Below, in pieces: positions 1 through 9,237 of a stretch of DNA of 64,000 nucleotides. Each line of letters opens with the position of its first letter. The stretch's first letter is position 1. The stretch comes from Myxococcaceae bacterium. Lineage in GTDB: Bacteria; Myxococcota; Myxococcia; Myxococcales; Myxococcaceae. The DNA is taken from the NCBI GenBank assembly GCA_016926755.1, contig JAFGNZ010000081.1, forward strand, positions 1-64,000, read 5' to 3'. The position numbers and the translations under genes were made by a program. The notes beneath the pieces were generated by a model. That model did no database searches and was not told where the DNA came from. It worked only from the letters and a program-made list of their open reading frames with translations.

Positions 1-29
1 CCTCTCCACCGTCTCCCGCCGTGGACTCC

Positions 30-914
30 TCAGTCCAGGGAGCGAGATCCACGGTTCCTGCAAGAGAGCCCGAATTCATGCGCCGTCCGTCCAATCGCCG
101 CCATCAGCAGCATGGCGAACGCGCGCGCCGACTCGCGCCCGATTATCTTCCCGAAGCGCTCGCCCGCATCGCGGATCTGCTCGAAGGTGGTGGCGACCTT
201 CACCTCTTCCATCAACTGCATCCAGCCCGTCACGAGGTTGCGGATCGTGTCGTAACCCACGTATAGAATCATCCCGAGGCCCACCACCGCCACCAGCGCC
301 GGAGCCACGGGATTGAGCGCCATGATCACCAGCATGGAGCCGAACGTGAAGAGGGCCGCGCTCATGAGCGCCTGGAATTCCACCATCTCTCCAAGTGCCT
401 TCTGCATCTCGTCCAGTACGGGGCTTCTGCTCAGGGCCAGCGCCCAGACGTAGCGGCCGTGCATGTCCAGGTAGCGCCCACCCACCAGCGCGCCCCCGAG
501 ACAGTCCCCGTAGAAGTTATGCGCACGCTGGCACCAGACCCGGTACCGCTCCGCCGTCTCCAGATCCTCTTTCGTCAACGTCCCTTCCAGGGGCTCGCCC
601 GGCCCGATCGGCACCAACTTCCTATCCCTCGGCAGGTAGAGGTAGTTACCGAACTGGGGATCGATCTGAAACGTCCTCTCCGCCGTCTGGCGCGGCGTGC
701 CTGTCAGCCGCGCCTCGCGCGCCAGTTGCCGCATGGCCTGCTGGAACTCCTCTTCCTCCAACTCGACGGGTTGCAGGTCCGCCGTGCGGGGAATGTGGAT
801 GACGGCCTTCCCCTGGCCGTTGTCCTCCACAACGGGGACCCTCGGGACGCCGCTGCACGCCACGAGAAACACAAGGATCAGAGCGTTGAGCCGCCACAGC
901 ATCCGCAGAATCAT
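30..914 (-). CDS. SitA5-like lipoprotein, apparently without a C-terminal toxin domain
   Basis: The product of 294 residues begins with a lipoprotein signal (lipobox LVAC, Cys20). A soluble middle part contains a W-C-Q-R-A-H-N-F-Y-G-D-C segment, and a long hydrophobic stretch follows at about residues 185-235. This layout matches my memory of the N-terminal half of myxobacterial SitA5-type polymorphic toxins, lipoproteins passed between siblings by TraA/TraB outer-membrane exchange; that match is recall, not a search. Known relatives continue for a few hundred residues into a variable toxin domain. Here the frame stops at 30-32, soon after the hydrophobic region, and the last dozen residues do not look like family sequence. 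It may be a frameshifted or truncated allele, or a toxin-less orphan; the adjacent frame stays open to the window edge. An AAGGGGTGA ribosome site precedes the ATG. Confidence 0.6.
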   Translation of the reverse strand: MILRMLWRLNALILVFLVACSGVPRVPVVEDNGQGKAVIHIPRTADLQPVELEEEEFQQAMRQLAREARLTGTPRQTAERTFQIDPQFGNYLYLPRDRKLVPIGPGEPLEGTLTKEDLETAERYRVWCQRAHNFYGDCLGGALVGGRYLDMHGRYVWALALSRSPVLDEMQKALGEMVEFQALMSAALFTFGSMLVIMALNPVAPALVAVVGLGMILYVGYDTIRNLVTGWMQLMEEVKVATTFEQIRDAGERFGKIIGRESARAFAMLLMAAIGRTAHEFGLSCRNRGSRSLD

Positions 915-1156
915 GTGTCACCCCTTCATGTGAGGAGGGGAGCAGGTTAGTGGGCTGCCACCAGGAAGAGGAGGAACCGCCGGGTGAGGCTCGTTCTTCG
1001 CCCCCTCACACCCTGCGGGGGATGCAACGCCCGACGCTGGCGCCAGGTAGTTGAGCCAAGCCCCAAGCCGCAGCTGCCTCTCGCCGGCCGCTTCCTCATG
1101 GGCGGGTACTGCCTACCCCCTTGGCACGCAGACAGCCCGTGGGGTGAGATGGGCCC

Positions 1157-2356
1157 ATGTCCACCCCCGCCTCGCTCTCGCCTGACGTGCTCGGTACCGC
1201 CGAGGGGATCGCCAATCCCTACCCCGCCTATCTCGCGTTCCGGGGGCCCTCCCCGGTGCGCTACCTGCGCCTCCCCGCGGGGGCCTTTACGGGCCGGAGC
1301 GAGCCCCTCTACTCCTGGGCGGTGCTCCGGCACGCCGACGTGCTCGCCGCCATCCGCGACCCGGCCACGTTCTCCTCGCAGAGCCCGGCCGTCATCAAGG
1401 TCGTCCCCAAGCTCGCGCTCCTCCACGATGATCCGCCCCACCACACTCAGCTGCGGCGGCTCGTGAGCAAGGCGTTCAGCCCGCAGCGCATCGCCTCGCT
1501 CTCGGACTGGGTGAGCCGCATCTCGAACGAGCTGCTCGACTCCACCTCCCAGGGGCCCGTGGAGTTCATGTCCGCGTATGCCGTCCCCCTGCCCATGCGG
1601 GTCATCGCCGGGATGCTGGGCATCCCCGACACCGACTACCCGATGTTCCGGAGCTGGTCGGAGGCCTGTGTCTCCTACGCCGGAATGGCGGCGGAGGAGC
1701 GCGCCCGCAAGATCCAGGAGATGATGAGCTACCTGAACCAGGCGATCGCCGCGCGGCGGGAGAGGCCGGCGGAGGATCTGCTCTCGGCGCTGGTCTCGGC
1801 CGAGGTGGAGGGGGCGAAGTTGTCCGATCAGGAGATCCGCGCCTTCGCCTCGGTGCTGCTCATCGCGGGCAATGAGACGACCACCAACCTGATCGGTAAC
1901 ATGATGGGCATCCTCGCGGATCGCCCGGAGCTCTGGCAGCGGGCGCGCGAGGATCGCTCGCGGGTGGAGCCCATCATCGAGGAGGTGCTGCGCTTCGAGA
2001 GTCCGGTGCAGCGCTTCCCCCGGGTCACGACCCGGCCGGTCCGGATGGGCGAGGTGGAGATCGGCGAGGGGGAGCTCGTGGACATGTTCTTCGGCGCCGC
2101 GAACCGGGATCCCTCCGTCTTCGAGGATCCGGATACCTTCCGGCCGGAGCGCCCGACGAACGTCCAGCACCTGGGGTTCGGGCACGGCACCCACTTCTGT
2201 CTGGGGGCCCAGCTGGCCCGGCTCGAGACCCGCATCGCGCTGAATGCGTTCCTTGATCGGTTCCCGACGCTCGGCCGGGGAGCGGCCCCCGCCGTGCGGC
2301 AGCAGGCCGCCCACGTGAGCCTCGGCTACAAGGCTCTGCCGCTCGTGCTGGGCTGA
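1157..2356 (+). CDS. Cytochrome P450 (bacterial class I type)
   Basis: A haem-thiolate mono-oxygenase of 399 residues, the usual length of soluble bacterial P450s, with no membrane anchor. Visible landmarks are the I-helix oxygen-activation motif AGNETT (237-242), the ExxR pair E276/R279, and the haem loop FGHGTHFCLG with axial ligand Cys348. Such enzymes hydroxylate or epoxidise lipids or secondary metabolites using electrons from a ferredoxin or flavodoxin. No redox partner or biosynthetic gene lies nearby, so the substrate cannot be inferred. The gene stands alone, divergent from the SitA-like gene, and its last 31 bases overlap the 3' end of the convergent kinase gene. Confidence 0.95.
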   Translation: MSTPASLSPDVLGTAEGIANPYPAYLAFRGPSPVRYLRLPAGAFTGRSEPLYSWAVLRHADVLAAIRDPATFSSQSPAVIKVVPKLALLHDDPPHHTQLRRLVSKAFSPQRIASLSDWVSRISNELLDSTSQGPVEFMSAYAVPLPMRVIAGMLGIPDTDYPMFRSWSEACVSYAGMAAEERARKIQEMMSYLNQAIAARRERPAEDLLSALVSAEVEGAKLSDQEIRAFASVLLIAGNETTTNLIGNMMGILADRPELWQRAREDRSRVEPIIEEVLRFESPVQRFPRVTTRPVRMGEVEIGEGELVDMFFGAANRDPSVFEDPDTFRPERPTNVQHLGFGHGTHFCLGAQLARLETRIALNAFLDRFPTLGRGAAPAVRQQAAHVSLGYKALPLVLG

Positions 2357-4317
2357 GCAGGTGGCTCCTCGGTGGGGTGGGGGGAGGGCCTGGCCTCCTC
2401 GGAGTGGAAGGGCAGCTCGAGGGTGAAGGTGGCGCCGTGCCCCGGCCCCTCGCTGGAGCAGCTCAGGGCGCCGCCCAGCTCCTTCGCGGCGAGCGCGCTC
2501 ATGTGGAGGCCGAAGCCATGGCCTCCGACCTTCGTGGTGAAGCCCTGGGCGAAGAGGCGGCCGAGGTTCTCGGGGGAGATGCCGACACCGTTGTCGGAGA
2601 TCTGGATGAGGAGCTTGTCCTGCGGAGCGTGTGGAGCGGGGGCGATGCGGATGGAGAGCAGCTTGTCCGGACGCTCGCTCGCGAGCAGGGCCTGGCGCGC
2701 GTTCTTGAGCAGGTTGAGGAGGATCTGCAGCAGCTTGTGACGGTCTGCGAGCAGTGGGGGCACCTCGCCGTAGTCGCGGCGCACGCGGATGCCCAGGTGC
2801 TCGAAGGAGAAGGAGTGCAGGCGCAGGGCGTCATCAATCAGCGGGGCGGTGGAGAAGGTCTCGATGACCCCAACGGCGCTGGCATGGCGCTGCTGCATGC
2901 TGACGACGGCCTCGAGGTGCGAGACGCTCTCGGACAGCGAGCGCAGCTCGGCCTGCTGCGCGGCCTGCTCGTTCCGGAGGTGCTGGGTGAGGGTGGAGAG
3001 GTAGGAGGGGAGCTGACGGCCGCGAGGGTCCTCTGAGAGGAAGGAGGCGAGGTGGGGGGCGTTCTCGCTGAGCAGGGCGGTGGCGCGCTCCAGGCTGGAG
3101 AGGCGCGAGGCGCGCAGCTGCTCGGACAGGAGCGAGACGGAGACGGTGACGCTGTTGAGCGTGTTGCCGACGTTGTGGAGCACGCCGGTGGCGATCTCCG
3201 CCATGCCCGCCCGGCGGGAGACGTCCAACAGGGTCCGGTGAAGCTCGCCGAGCTGGGCTTCGGCCTGCTTGCGGGGGGTGATGTCCCGGCCGAAGAGGGT
3301 GATGCCGCTGGGGTGGCTTCCCTTGCCGGAGATGGGGGTGACGCAGATCTCCACCGTACGTGGCTGCCCTTGGACGGTATAGGAGTCCTCGAACCGGATG
3401 CGCTCGCCCTGGAGGGCGCGGGGGAAGATGAGCTTCCAGTGCTCGAGGTGCTCGGGGTACTCCGGGGGGAAGAGCTGCTCGAGCAGCTCGCCGGGGCGGG
3501 GCTCCTGGCCGAAGCGCTCCTGGAAGACGGCCTTGAAGGCGGAGTTGACGGTGAGCAGGCGCCCCTCGGAGTCCAGGGAGGCGATGAGATCATCGGTGCT
3601 CTCCACGAGGCTGTGCAGCTTGTGCTCGCTCTCGTGGAGCGTGTCGAGCGCCTGCTGGAGGTCGGCATGCGCGGCGTCGCGGGAGGTGCCATACAGCCAG
3701 CTCAACACCCACGCCGCCATCATCGCGGCGGCGGCGTAGCCGTGCGAACTCCAGAGCTGCGCCGGATCCGCGACCTGATCCGAGTAATACAGCGGGAAGG
3801 CGATGGCCAGGATCAGGCTGTGCAGCAGGGTGATGAGGAACCCGTGGCGGGCGCCCAACAGGTAGACCGTCAGGATGGGGACGAGCATGTTCGCCGCGTG
3901 GGTCCCCTCGTAGGGCAGCTCCTGGTAGATGGCATCCAGCATGCACCCCAGCGCCACGGTGGTGCACAGCAGCAGCCCCGGGGCTTCGAGGGTGCGAGAG
4001 CGGTGTGCCAGGATCAGCGAACCCGCGATGCCCGAGAGCCCCAGCAGGCCCACGAAGATCAGGGAGAGCGAGTGGGTGCTCATCCACTGCACGGGAATGT
4101 AGGGCGCCCCGACCAGCAGCAGCAGCAGCGATCCCCCGACCAGCACCCGGCTGCGGGTGAGCTTCTCCGCTGGCTGCTGGCGCAGCGGCTCCGAGAGGAA
4201 GGAGTCCAGCAAGGCGATGAGCCGATCGCCGCCGCGCCGGTGGAGAGGGGCCCCTGCCCTCCGGGGATCTCCCAGAGCTCCAGGCTCCATCTGGCCGTGG
4301 ATGGATGAGCCTTGCAT
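2326..4317 (-). CDS. Membrane-anchored PAS sensor histidine kinase
   Basis: A 663-residue kinase. About six hydrophobic segments span residues 57-210 and form a membrane sensor region. A PAS domain follows (about 232-352, ending in the usual GRDITPRK-type junction), then a linker and a phosphoacceptor helix with the H-box HNVGN (His381). The ATP-binding domain has the N box (NLLKNARQA), G1 (DNGVGI) and G2 (GHGFGLH). The HNVGN H-box is typical of a kinase subfamily common in myxobacteria. GGGAG lies 4-5 bases ahead of the ATG, supporting the long start. No response regulator is adjacent, so it is an orphan kinase and its signal is unknown. The 3' end overlaps the P450 gene. Confidence 0.93.
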   Translation of the reverse strand: MQGSSIHGQMEPGALGDPRRAGAPLHRRGGDRLIALLDSFLSEPLRQQPAEKLTRSRVLVGGSLLLLLVGAPYIPVQWMSTHSLSLIFVGLLGLSGIAGSLILAHRSRTLEAPGLLLCTTVALGCMLDAIYQELPYEGTHAANMLVPILTVYLLGARHGFLITLLHSLILAIAFPLYYSDQVADPAQLWSSHGYAAAAMMAAWVLSWLYGTSRDAAHADLQQALDTLHESEHKLHSLVESTDDLIASLDSEGRLLTVNSAFKAVFQERFGQEPRPGELLEQLFPPEYPEHLEHWKLIFPRALQGERIRFEDSYTVQGQPRTVEICVTPISGKGSHPSGITLFGRDITPRKQAEAQLGELHRTLLDVSRRAGMAEIATGVLHNVGNTLNSVTVSVSLLSEQLRASRLSSLERATALLSENAPHLASFLSEDPRGRQLPSYLSTLTQHLRNEQAAQQAELRSLSESVSHLEAVVSMQQRHASAVGVIETFSTAPLIDDALRLHSFSFEHLGIRVRRDYGEVPPLLADRHKLLQILLNLLKNARQALLASERPDKLLSIRIAPAPHAPQDKLLIQISDNGVGISPENLGRLFAQGFTTKVGGHGFGLHMSALAAKELGGALSCSSEGPGHGATFTLELPFHSEEARPSPHPTEEPPAQPSTSGRAL

Positions 4318-4848
4318 TGCTTCTCCCGCAGAGCTCCTCGGCGGAGCCCCTGGCCCACGAGTCTATGTGAGAGAGTTGTCCGAGGGCGATGAGGGCACGG
4401 CCCGAGTAGCAGGCTGCCTGCCCATCATGCATGTCGCGGAAGGCCGCGTGTCATGCAGGCCGCTTCGGATGGCAACCAGGCATTGGTGGTGGACGTCAGG
4501 AGCCGGAGAACCTCCCCGGGGCGCCGGCCGCTGGCTGGACTCCAGCGACCTGCGCCGAGGATCGCATCCTCACCTGAAGGAACGCCTGAGCGAGCTGCTG
4601 CGAAGGACACGCCGAGGGCCCGGTGCCGGGAGAGGAGTGGATGAAGGCCTGAGGTGTACCTTTCGCGAGGAGCCGCACGTCCGCGTATTCCAGCATGGAC
4701 GCATATTGCTATTCATGGCGGAAATAGCTATCCTGGTTTTGCAGTGAGAGCGATGTTTTGAACTTTTTCTGAAAACAGGGCCTGTCGGGATCAGTGATCC
4801 TGGGTCCCACCCCCGCGGTGCGGAGGGTGAGCCGGAGGCGGTTTCGAG
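4318..4848. other. Intergenic region between divergent kinase and anchor-A lipoprotein genes
   Basis: About 530 bases with no convincing gene: the open frames here lack ribosome sites, family motifs and sensible composition. The left part is GC-rich and includes the inverted repeat GCAGGC-T-GCCTGC (4409-4421), about 90 bases upstream of the kinase ATG. The right part, from about 4680, is markedly more AT-rich and carries a promoter-like pair, listed separately. Confidence 0.6.
4706..4734 (+). promoter_or_regulatory. Candidate sigma70-type promoter for the first anchor-A lipoprotein
   Basis: TTGCTA (4706-4711) and TATCCT (4729-4734) are separated by exactly 17 bases in an AT-rich patch of an otherwise GC-rich region. 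Each hexamer matches the consensus at 4 of 6 positions. The predicted transcript would have a leader of roughly 100 bases before the ATG at 4849. This is inference from sequence alone. Confidence 0.35.
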
Positions 4849-6048
4849 ATGAGAAAGTCCTTCTATCGGTGGGCGGTGCTGGCCTTCGCAGTGACGGCGT
4901 GCGGCGCTCCGGAGCTGAGCGGGGAGGGTGGGGAGGGTGGTGTGTCGGCGGCGCAGGGGCTCAGCGGGAGTGATGCGACGGCGCCGCTGAGCATCGCCGC
5001 CACCATCCCGGAGCCGGATGCGAACGGCGAGCACCATGGCGATGTCACCGTGTGGGTCTGGTCGACGGATGCGGAGTCGGGCGTGGAGGCCATCTTCTAC
5101 GCCTTCTCCGGGGCCATGACGGGCGGGGGCGTGGTCGAGGGCAGCCAGGCCTGGCTGCCGGTCATCAACCAGCTGGGGACGACGACGGTCACCTATTACG
5201 CGAAGGATGTGGCGGGGAACTACGAGGAGCCCCGGACGCTCACCGTGCACATCACCCCCGACGCGACGGGGGACTGCTCGCCGATCATCCTCAACGACTT
5301 CAACCTCTTCGTGCTGGGCGACTACAGCGGCGGTCACGACGTGCTGGGCAAGGTGGCGGCTGGCGGCAACGTCTCCCTGCAGTACTTCGCGGTGGGGGCG
5401 GGGCTGACGGGCGAGGATCGCGAGAACGTGCTGGTGGCGGGGGGGGATCTGAACATCACCTACGGCTCGGTCTACGGAGATGGGCACTACGCCGGCAGCA
5501 CCACCGCCGACGAGACGGTGTCGTTCCTCGGCGGGGCGCTGGCGCAGGCCCAGCCGCTCGACTTCTCCATTCGGGCCCAGGAGCTGATGGCGGCCTCCGA
5601 GAGCCTCTCCTACCAGGCCGTCACCGGGACGACGACGATCGAGCCCTGGGGCGGCGTGATGCTGCAGGGCAGCGAGGCGGAGCTGAACGTGTTCGAGGTG
5701 GAGGCGAGCGCCTTCGCCAGCGCGGTGTACTTCTCCATCAGCGTGCCCGAGGGCTCCATGGCGCTGGTGAACGTGCTGGGCGAGGCGGCGTCGTTCTCCA
5801 ACTTCGGCCACGGCTACAGCGGCGTGGACGCGACGGGGGTGCTCTTCAACTTCCCGAGCGCCACGAGCATCACCGCCTCCAGCTTCGGCTTCTTCGGCAC
5901 GGTGCTGGCGCCGTACGCCCACGTCACCTTCGACAACGGGAGCTGGGACGGCGGCCTCTACGCCGCCTCGTTCTCGGGCAACGCCGAGGGCCACATCGCG
6001 CCGCTCCGGGACATCATGACCTGCGATGGCGGCGGGAACCGCTGGTAG
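4849..6048 (+). CDS. Choice-of-anchor A family lipoprotein (copy 1)
   Basis: The product of 399 residues has a lipoprotein signal (lipobox VTAC, Cys18), an Ig-like module of about 95 residues, and a choice-of-anchor-A domain from about residue 145 to the end. That domain is recognisable from the N-x-F-V-L-G-D-Y-S-G-G-H-D segment, the L-V-A-G-G-D-L-N-I motif, the G-H-G-Y-S-G-V-D-A-T-G motif and the closing N-G-S-W-D-G-G-L-Y-A. In other bacteria this domain sits in exported surface proteins that use different C-terminal anchors; here the N-terminal lipid would be the anchor. Function is unknown. GGAGG lies about 11 bases before the ATG. A close paralogue is at 24911-26095. Confidence 0.85.
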   Translation: MRKSFYRWAVLAFAVTACGAPELSGEGGEGGVSAAQGLSGSDATAPLSIAATIPEPDANGEHHGDVTVWVWSTDAESGVEAIFYAFSGAMTGGGVVEGSQAWLPVINQLGTTTVTYYAKDVAGNYEEPRTLTVHITPDATGDCSPIILNDFNLFVLGDYSGGHDVLGKVAAGGNVSLQYFAVGAGLTGEDRENVLVAGGDLNITYGSVYGDGHYAGSTTADETVSFLGGALAQAQPLDFSIRAQELMAASESLSYQAVTGTTTIEPWGGVMLQGSEAELNVFEVEASAFASAVYFSISVPEGSMALVNVLGEAASFSNFGHGYSGVDATGVLFNFPSATSITASSFGFFGTVLAPYAHVTFDNGSWDGGLYAASFSGNAEGHIAPLRDIMTCDGGGNRW

Positions 6049-6072
6049 AGCGCGCGTCGCAGCCCCGCCCGC

Positions 6073-9000
6073 TCAGCGCGAGGGGGCGGGGGCGATCTTC
6101 TCTTCCGTGTCCTCGTCGGCCCGCCGCGCCTCGCCCCGGAGCCGCTGCACCAGCACGTACAGCCCCGGGATGAAGAGGAGGTTGACCGCGGTGGACACGA
6201 ACATGCCGCCGAAGATGGCCGTGCCCAGCGAGTTGCGCGCGGCCGAGCCGGCGCCGGTGGCCAGCATCAGCGGCACCACGCCCAGCAGGAAGGCGATCGA
6301 GGTCATCAGGATGGGCCGCAGGCGCACCTCGGCGGCGGCCACCGCGGCCTCGACGGCGCTCTTGCCCCGCTCGCGCAGCTGCTCGGCGAACTCGACGATG
6401 AGGATGGCGTTCTTGCTGGCCAGGCCCACCAGCATCACCAGCCCCAGCTGACAGAAGACGTCGTTGGGGAACCCGCGCGCCAGCTGGAGCCCCAGCGCGC
6501 CCAGGATGGCCAGCGGCACCGAGAGGATCACCACGAACGGCAGGCTGAAGCTCTCGTACTGGGCGGCGAGCACCAGGAAGACGAAGACCAGGCCCATGGC
6601 GAAGATGATCAGCGTCTGCCCGCCGCTCTCCTTCTGCTCCAGGCTGATGCCCGTCCACTCGGTGCTCATGCCCTGCGGGAGCTGCTGGGCGGCCAGCGTC
6701 TCCATGGCCTCCAGCGCCTGGCCGGAGGACACGCCCGGGGCGCCCTGGCCGTTGATCTCCGCGGCGCGGAAGAGGTTGTAGTGGCGGATGATCTGCGCGG
6801 AGGTGATGGGCGTCACCTTCACCAGGGCCTCCAGCGGGATCATGTCCCCGGCCTCGCTGCGCACGTAGAAGGCGCCGATGTCCGAGGGGCTGTCGCGGAA
6901 CTGCTGCTCGGCCTGGAGGTACACGCGGTAGGTGCGGCTCGCGTAGTTGAAGTCGTTGACGTACTGGCTGCCCATGTAGAGCTGCAGGGTGCTGAAGATC
7001 TGCTCGATGGGCACCCCGAGCGCCTTGGCCTTCTGGCGATCCACCTCCACGTCCAGCAGCGGGGTGTCCGCGTTGAAGTTGCTGAACACGCCGCGCAGGC
7101 GGCCCTCCTCGTTGCCGCGCGCCACCAGCTCCTGGACGGCGCCGGCCAGCCCCTCGAGCGTGCCGCTGCCGGAGGTGTCCTCGACGATGAACTGGAAGCC
7201 GCCCACGGTGCCCACGCCACGGATGGTGGGAGGCTGGAAGGGCAGCACGCGCGCGCCTCCGATGCGGCTCAGCGGCCCGCGCAGCCGCTCCACCAGCCCG
7301 GCCACCGAGTGCTCCCGGCCGGGCCGCTCCTCCCAGGGCTTGAGCATGACGAAGGCGGTGGCGATGTTGGGGCCGGAGCCGGTGAAGGAGAACCCGCCCA
7401 CGACGAACATCGTCGTCACCTCCGGCTGGGCGCGCAGCACCTGCTCCACCTCGAGCAGCGTCTTCTTCGTCTGCGCCAGGGACATGCCCTCGGGGCCCTG
7501 CAGGGAGATGATCAGGTAGCCCTGGTCCTCGTCGGGGATGAAGCCGGTGGGCACCGCGCGGAAGAGCAGCACCGTGCCGCCCAGGCACACCAGGAAGGCC
7601 AGCAGCACCCGCACCGGGTGCTTCAGCAGCCGCTGCAGCAGCCCGCCGTAGCCGCTGCGAGCCCAGTCGAGCGCCTGGTCCACCTTCCGGAAGACGATCC
7701 ACTTGGGCCCGTGGCCGTGGCGCAGCAGCCGGGCGCTCAGCGCCGGCGTGAGCGTCAGCGCGCAGAAGGTGGAGAGCGCCACCGAGGCGGCGATGGTGAG
7801 CGCGAACTGGCGGTAGATGGCGCCGGTGGTGCCGGGGAAGAAGGCCACGGGGACGAACACCGCCACCAGCACGATGGAGATGGCCACCACCGCGCCGGCC
7901 ACCTCCTTCATGCCCTCGCGCGCCGCCTGCCGGGCGCTGAGGCCCTTCTGTGACATCAACCGCTCGATGTTCTCGATCACGACGATGGCGTCATCCACCA
8001 CCAGGCCCGTGGCCAGGGTGAGGCCGAACAGGGTGAGCGTGTTGATGGAGAAGTCGAACAGCTTGACGAAGGCGAAGGTGCCCACCAGGGACACGGGCAG
8101 GGTGAGCGCGGTGATGAGCACGCTGCGCCACCCGTGCAGGAACAGGAAGATGACGAGGATGACCAGGAGGATGGCCTCCGCCAGGGTGCTGAGCACCTCG
8201 CGAATGGAGGCGCGCACCGCGAGCGTGGTGTCCGTGCCCGGCCGGTACTCCATCCCCGGGGGGAAGTTCTTGGACAGCCGCGCCATCTCCTTCGTCACCG
8301 CGTCGCGCACGTCCAGCGCGTTGGCGGTGGGGAGCTGGAAGATGCCCAGGCCCACGCCCTCCTTGCCGGTGAAGCGCATCATCGTCCCATAGTTCTCCGC
8401 GCCCAGCTCCGCGCGGCCCACGTCGCGCACGCGCACGGCCCGCCCGTCCGGGCTGCGCTGCAGGACGATGTCATCGAACTCCTCGGGCTCGATGAGCCGG
8501 CCGCGCGCGCGCACGGCCAGCTGGTAGGGCTGATCGCCGCGCGAGGGCGCCTGGCCCACCTGGCCGGCCGCCACCTGGAGGTTCTGCTCCTGCAGCGCGC
8601 GCACCACGTCCTGCGGGGTGAGCTTGCGGCGCGCCAGTTCGGTGGGATCCAGCCACAGGCGCATGGAGAACTTGCGCTCGCCGAAGATGCGCACCTCGCC
8701 TACGCCGCGCACGCGCTTGATGGCGTCCCGGAGGTTCACGTCCGCGTAGTTGCTGAGGAACTTCGCGTCATAGCGCTCGTCCGGGCTGTAGAGGCCGAAG
8801 CTCATCAGCAGCTGGGTGGAGGCCTTGTTGACGACGATGCCCGTCTGGTTCACCTGGGCCGGCAGGCGCGAGGCGGCGCGGCTGACGCGGTTCTGCACGT
8901 CCACGGCGGCCACCTCCAGATCGCGCGTGGGCTCGAAGGTGAGGGTGATGTTGCTCACCCCGTCGTTGCTGCTGGTGGAGGAGATGTAGCGCATGCCCTC

Positions 9001-9219
9001 CACCCCGTTGAGCTCCTGCTCCAGGGGGATGGTGACGGCGCTCTCCACCACCTCGGCGCTGGCGCCCACGTAGGTGGCGGTGACGCTCACCGTGGGCGGC
9101 GCGAGATCCGGGTACTGCGCGATGGGCAGCGTGGGGATCGCCAGCACGCCGGCCAGCGTCAGCAGGATGGAGCAGACGGCGGCGAAGATGGGCCTGCGGA
9201 TGAAGAACTCGACGAACAC
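6073..9219 (-). CDS. RND multidrug efflux pump, inner-membrane permease (HAE1/AcrB type)
   Basis: A proton-driven antiporter of 1048 residues, the normal AcrB/MexB length. It starts with the family signature FFIRRPIFA. The acidic pair in TM4 (GLVVDDAIVV) and the Lys in TM10 (LASKNAILIVEF), both needed for proton relay, are present. Two large periplasmic loops and twelve membrane segments follow the standard pattern. The start codon is GTG at 9219, preceded by GGGAGAGA. It is the last gene of a three-gene operon, 18 bases after the adaptor gene. Family knowledge predicts export of hydrophobic or amphiphilic drugs or secondary metabolites; the actual substrates are not visible. Confidence 0.95.
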   Translation of the reverse strand: MFVEFFIRRPIFAAVCSILLTLAGVLAIPTLPIAQYPDLAPPTVSVTATYVGASAEVVESAVTIPLEQELNGVEGMRYISSTSSNDGVSNITLTFEPTRDLEVAAVDVQNRVSRAASRLPAQVNQTGIVVNKASTQLLMSFGLYSPDERYDAKFLSNYADVNLRDAIKRVRGVGEVRIFGERKFSMRLWLDPTELARRKLTPQDVVRALQEQNLQVAAGQVGQAPSRGDQPYQLAVRARGRLIEPEEFDDIVLQRSPDGRAVRVRDVGRAELGAENYGTMMRFTGKEGVGLGIFQLPTANALDVRDAVTKEMARLSKNFPPGMEYRPGTDTTLAVRASIREVLSTLAEAILLVILVIFLFLHGWRSVLITALTLPVSLVGTFAFVKLFDFSINTLTLFGLTLATGLVVDDAIVVIENIERLMSQKGLSARQAAREGMKEVAGAVVAISIVLVAVFVPVAFFPGTTGAIYRQFALTIAASVALSTFCALTLTPALSARLLRHGHGPKWIVFRKVDQALDWARSGYGGLLQRLLKHPVRVLLAFLVCLGGTVLLFRAVPTGFIPDEDQGYLIISLQGPEGMSLAQTKKTLLEVEQVLRAQPEVTTMFVVGGFSFTGSGPNIATAFVMLKPWEERPGREHSVAGLVERLRGPLSRIGGARVLPFQPPTIRGVGTVGGFQFIVEDTSGSGTLEGLAGAVQELVARGNEEGRLRGVFSNFNADTPLLDVEVDRQKAKALGVPIEQIFSTLQLYMGSQYVNDFNYASRTYRVYLQAEQQFRDSPSDIGAFYVRSEAGDMIPLEALVKVTPITSAQIIRHYNLFRAAEINGQGAPGVSSGQALEAMETLAAQQLPQGMSTEWTGISLEQKESGGQTLIIFAMGLVFVFLVLAAQYESFSLPFVVILSVPLAILGALGLQLARGFPNDVFCQLGLVMLVGLASKNAILIVEFAEQLRERGKSAVEAAVAAAEVRLRPILMTSIAFLLGVVPLMLATGAGSAARNSLGTAIFGGMFVSTAVNLLFIPGLYVLVQRLRGEARRADEDTEEKIAPAPSR

Positions 9220-9237
9220 GGTGCTTTCTCTCCCGCG

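Noticed and set aside
1104-1118. GGGTA-CTGCC-TACCC inverted repeat upstream of the P450
   Set aside because: Five-base arms in GC-rich DNA are expected by chance at this frequency.
947-2314. Minus-strand open frame of 455 codons opposite the P450 gene
   Set aside because: Shadow of the P450 gene; composition is Gly/Arg/His rich and no motif is visible.
4157-4747. Plus-strand open frame of 196 codons in the 4318-4848 gap
   Set aside because: It overlaps the kinase gene start, has no ribosome site and its product has no coherent pattern.
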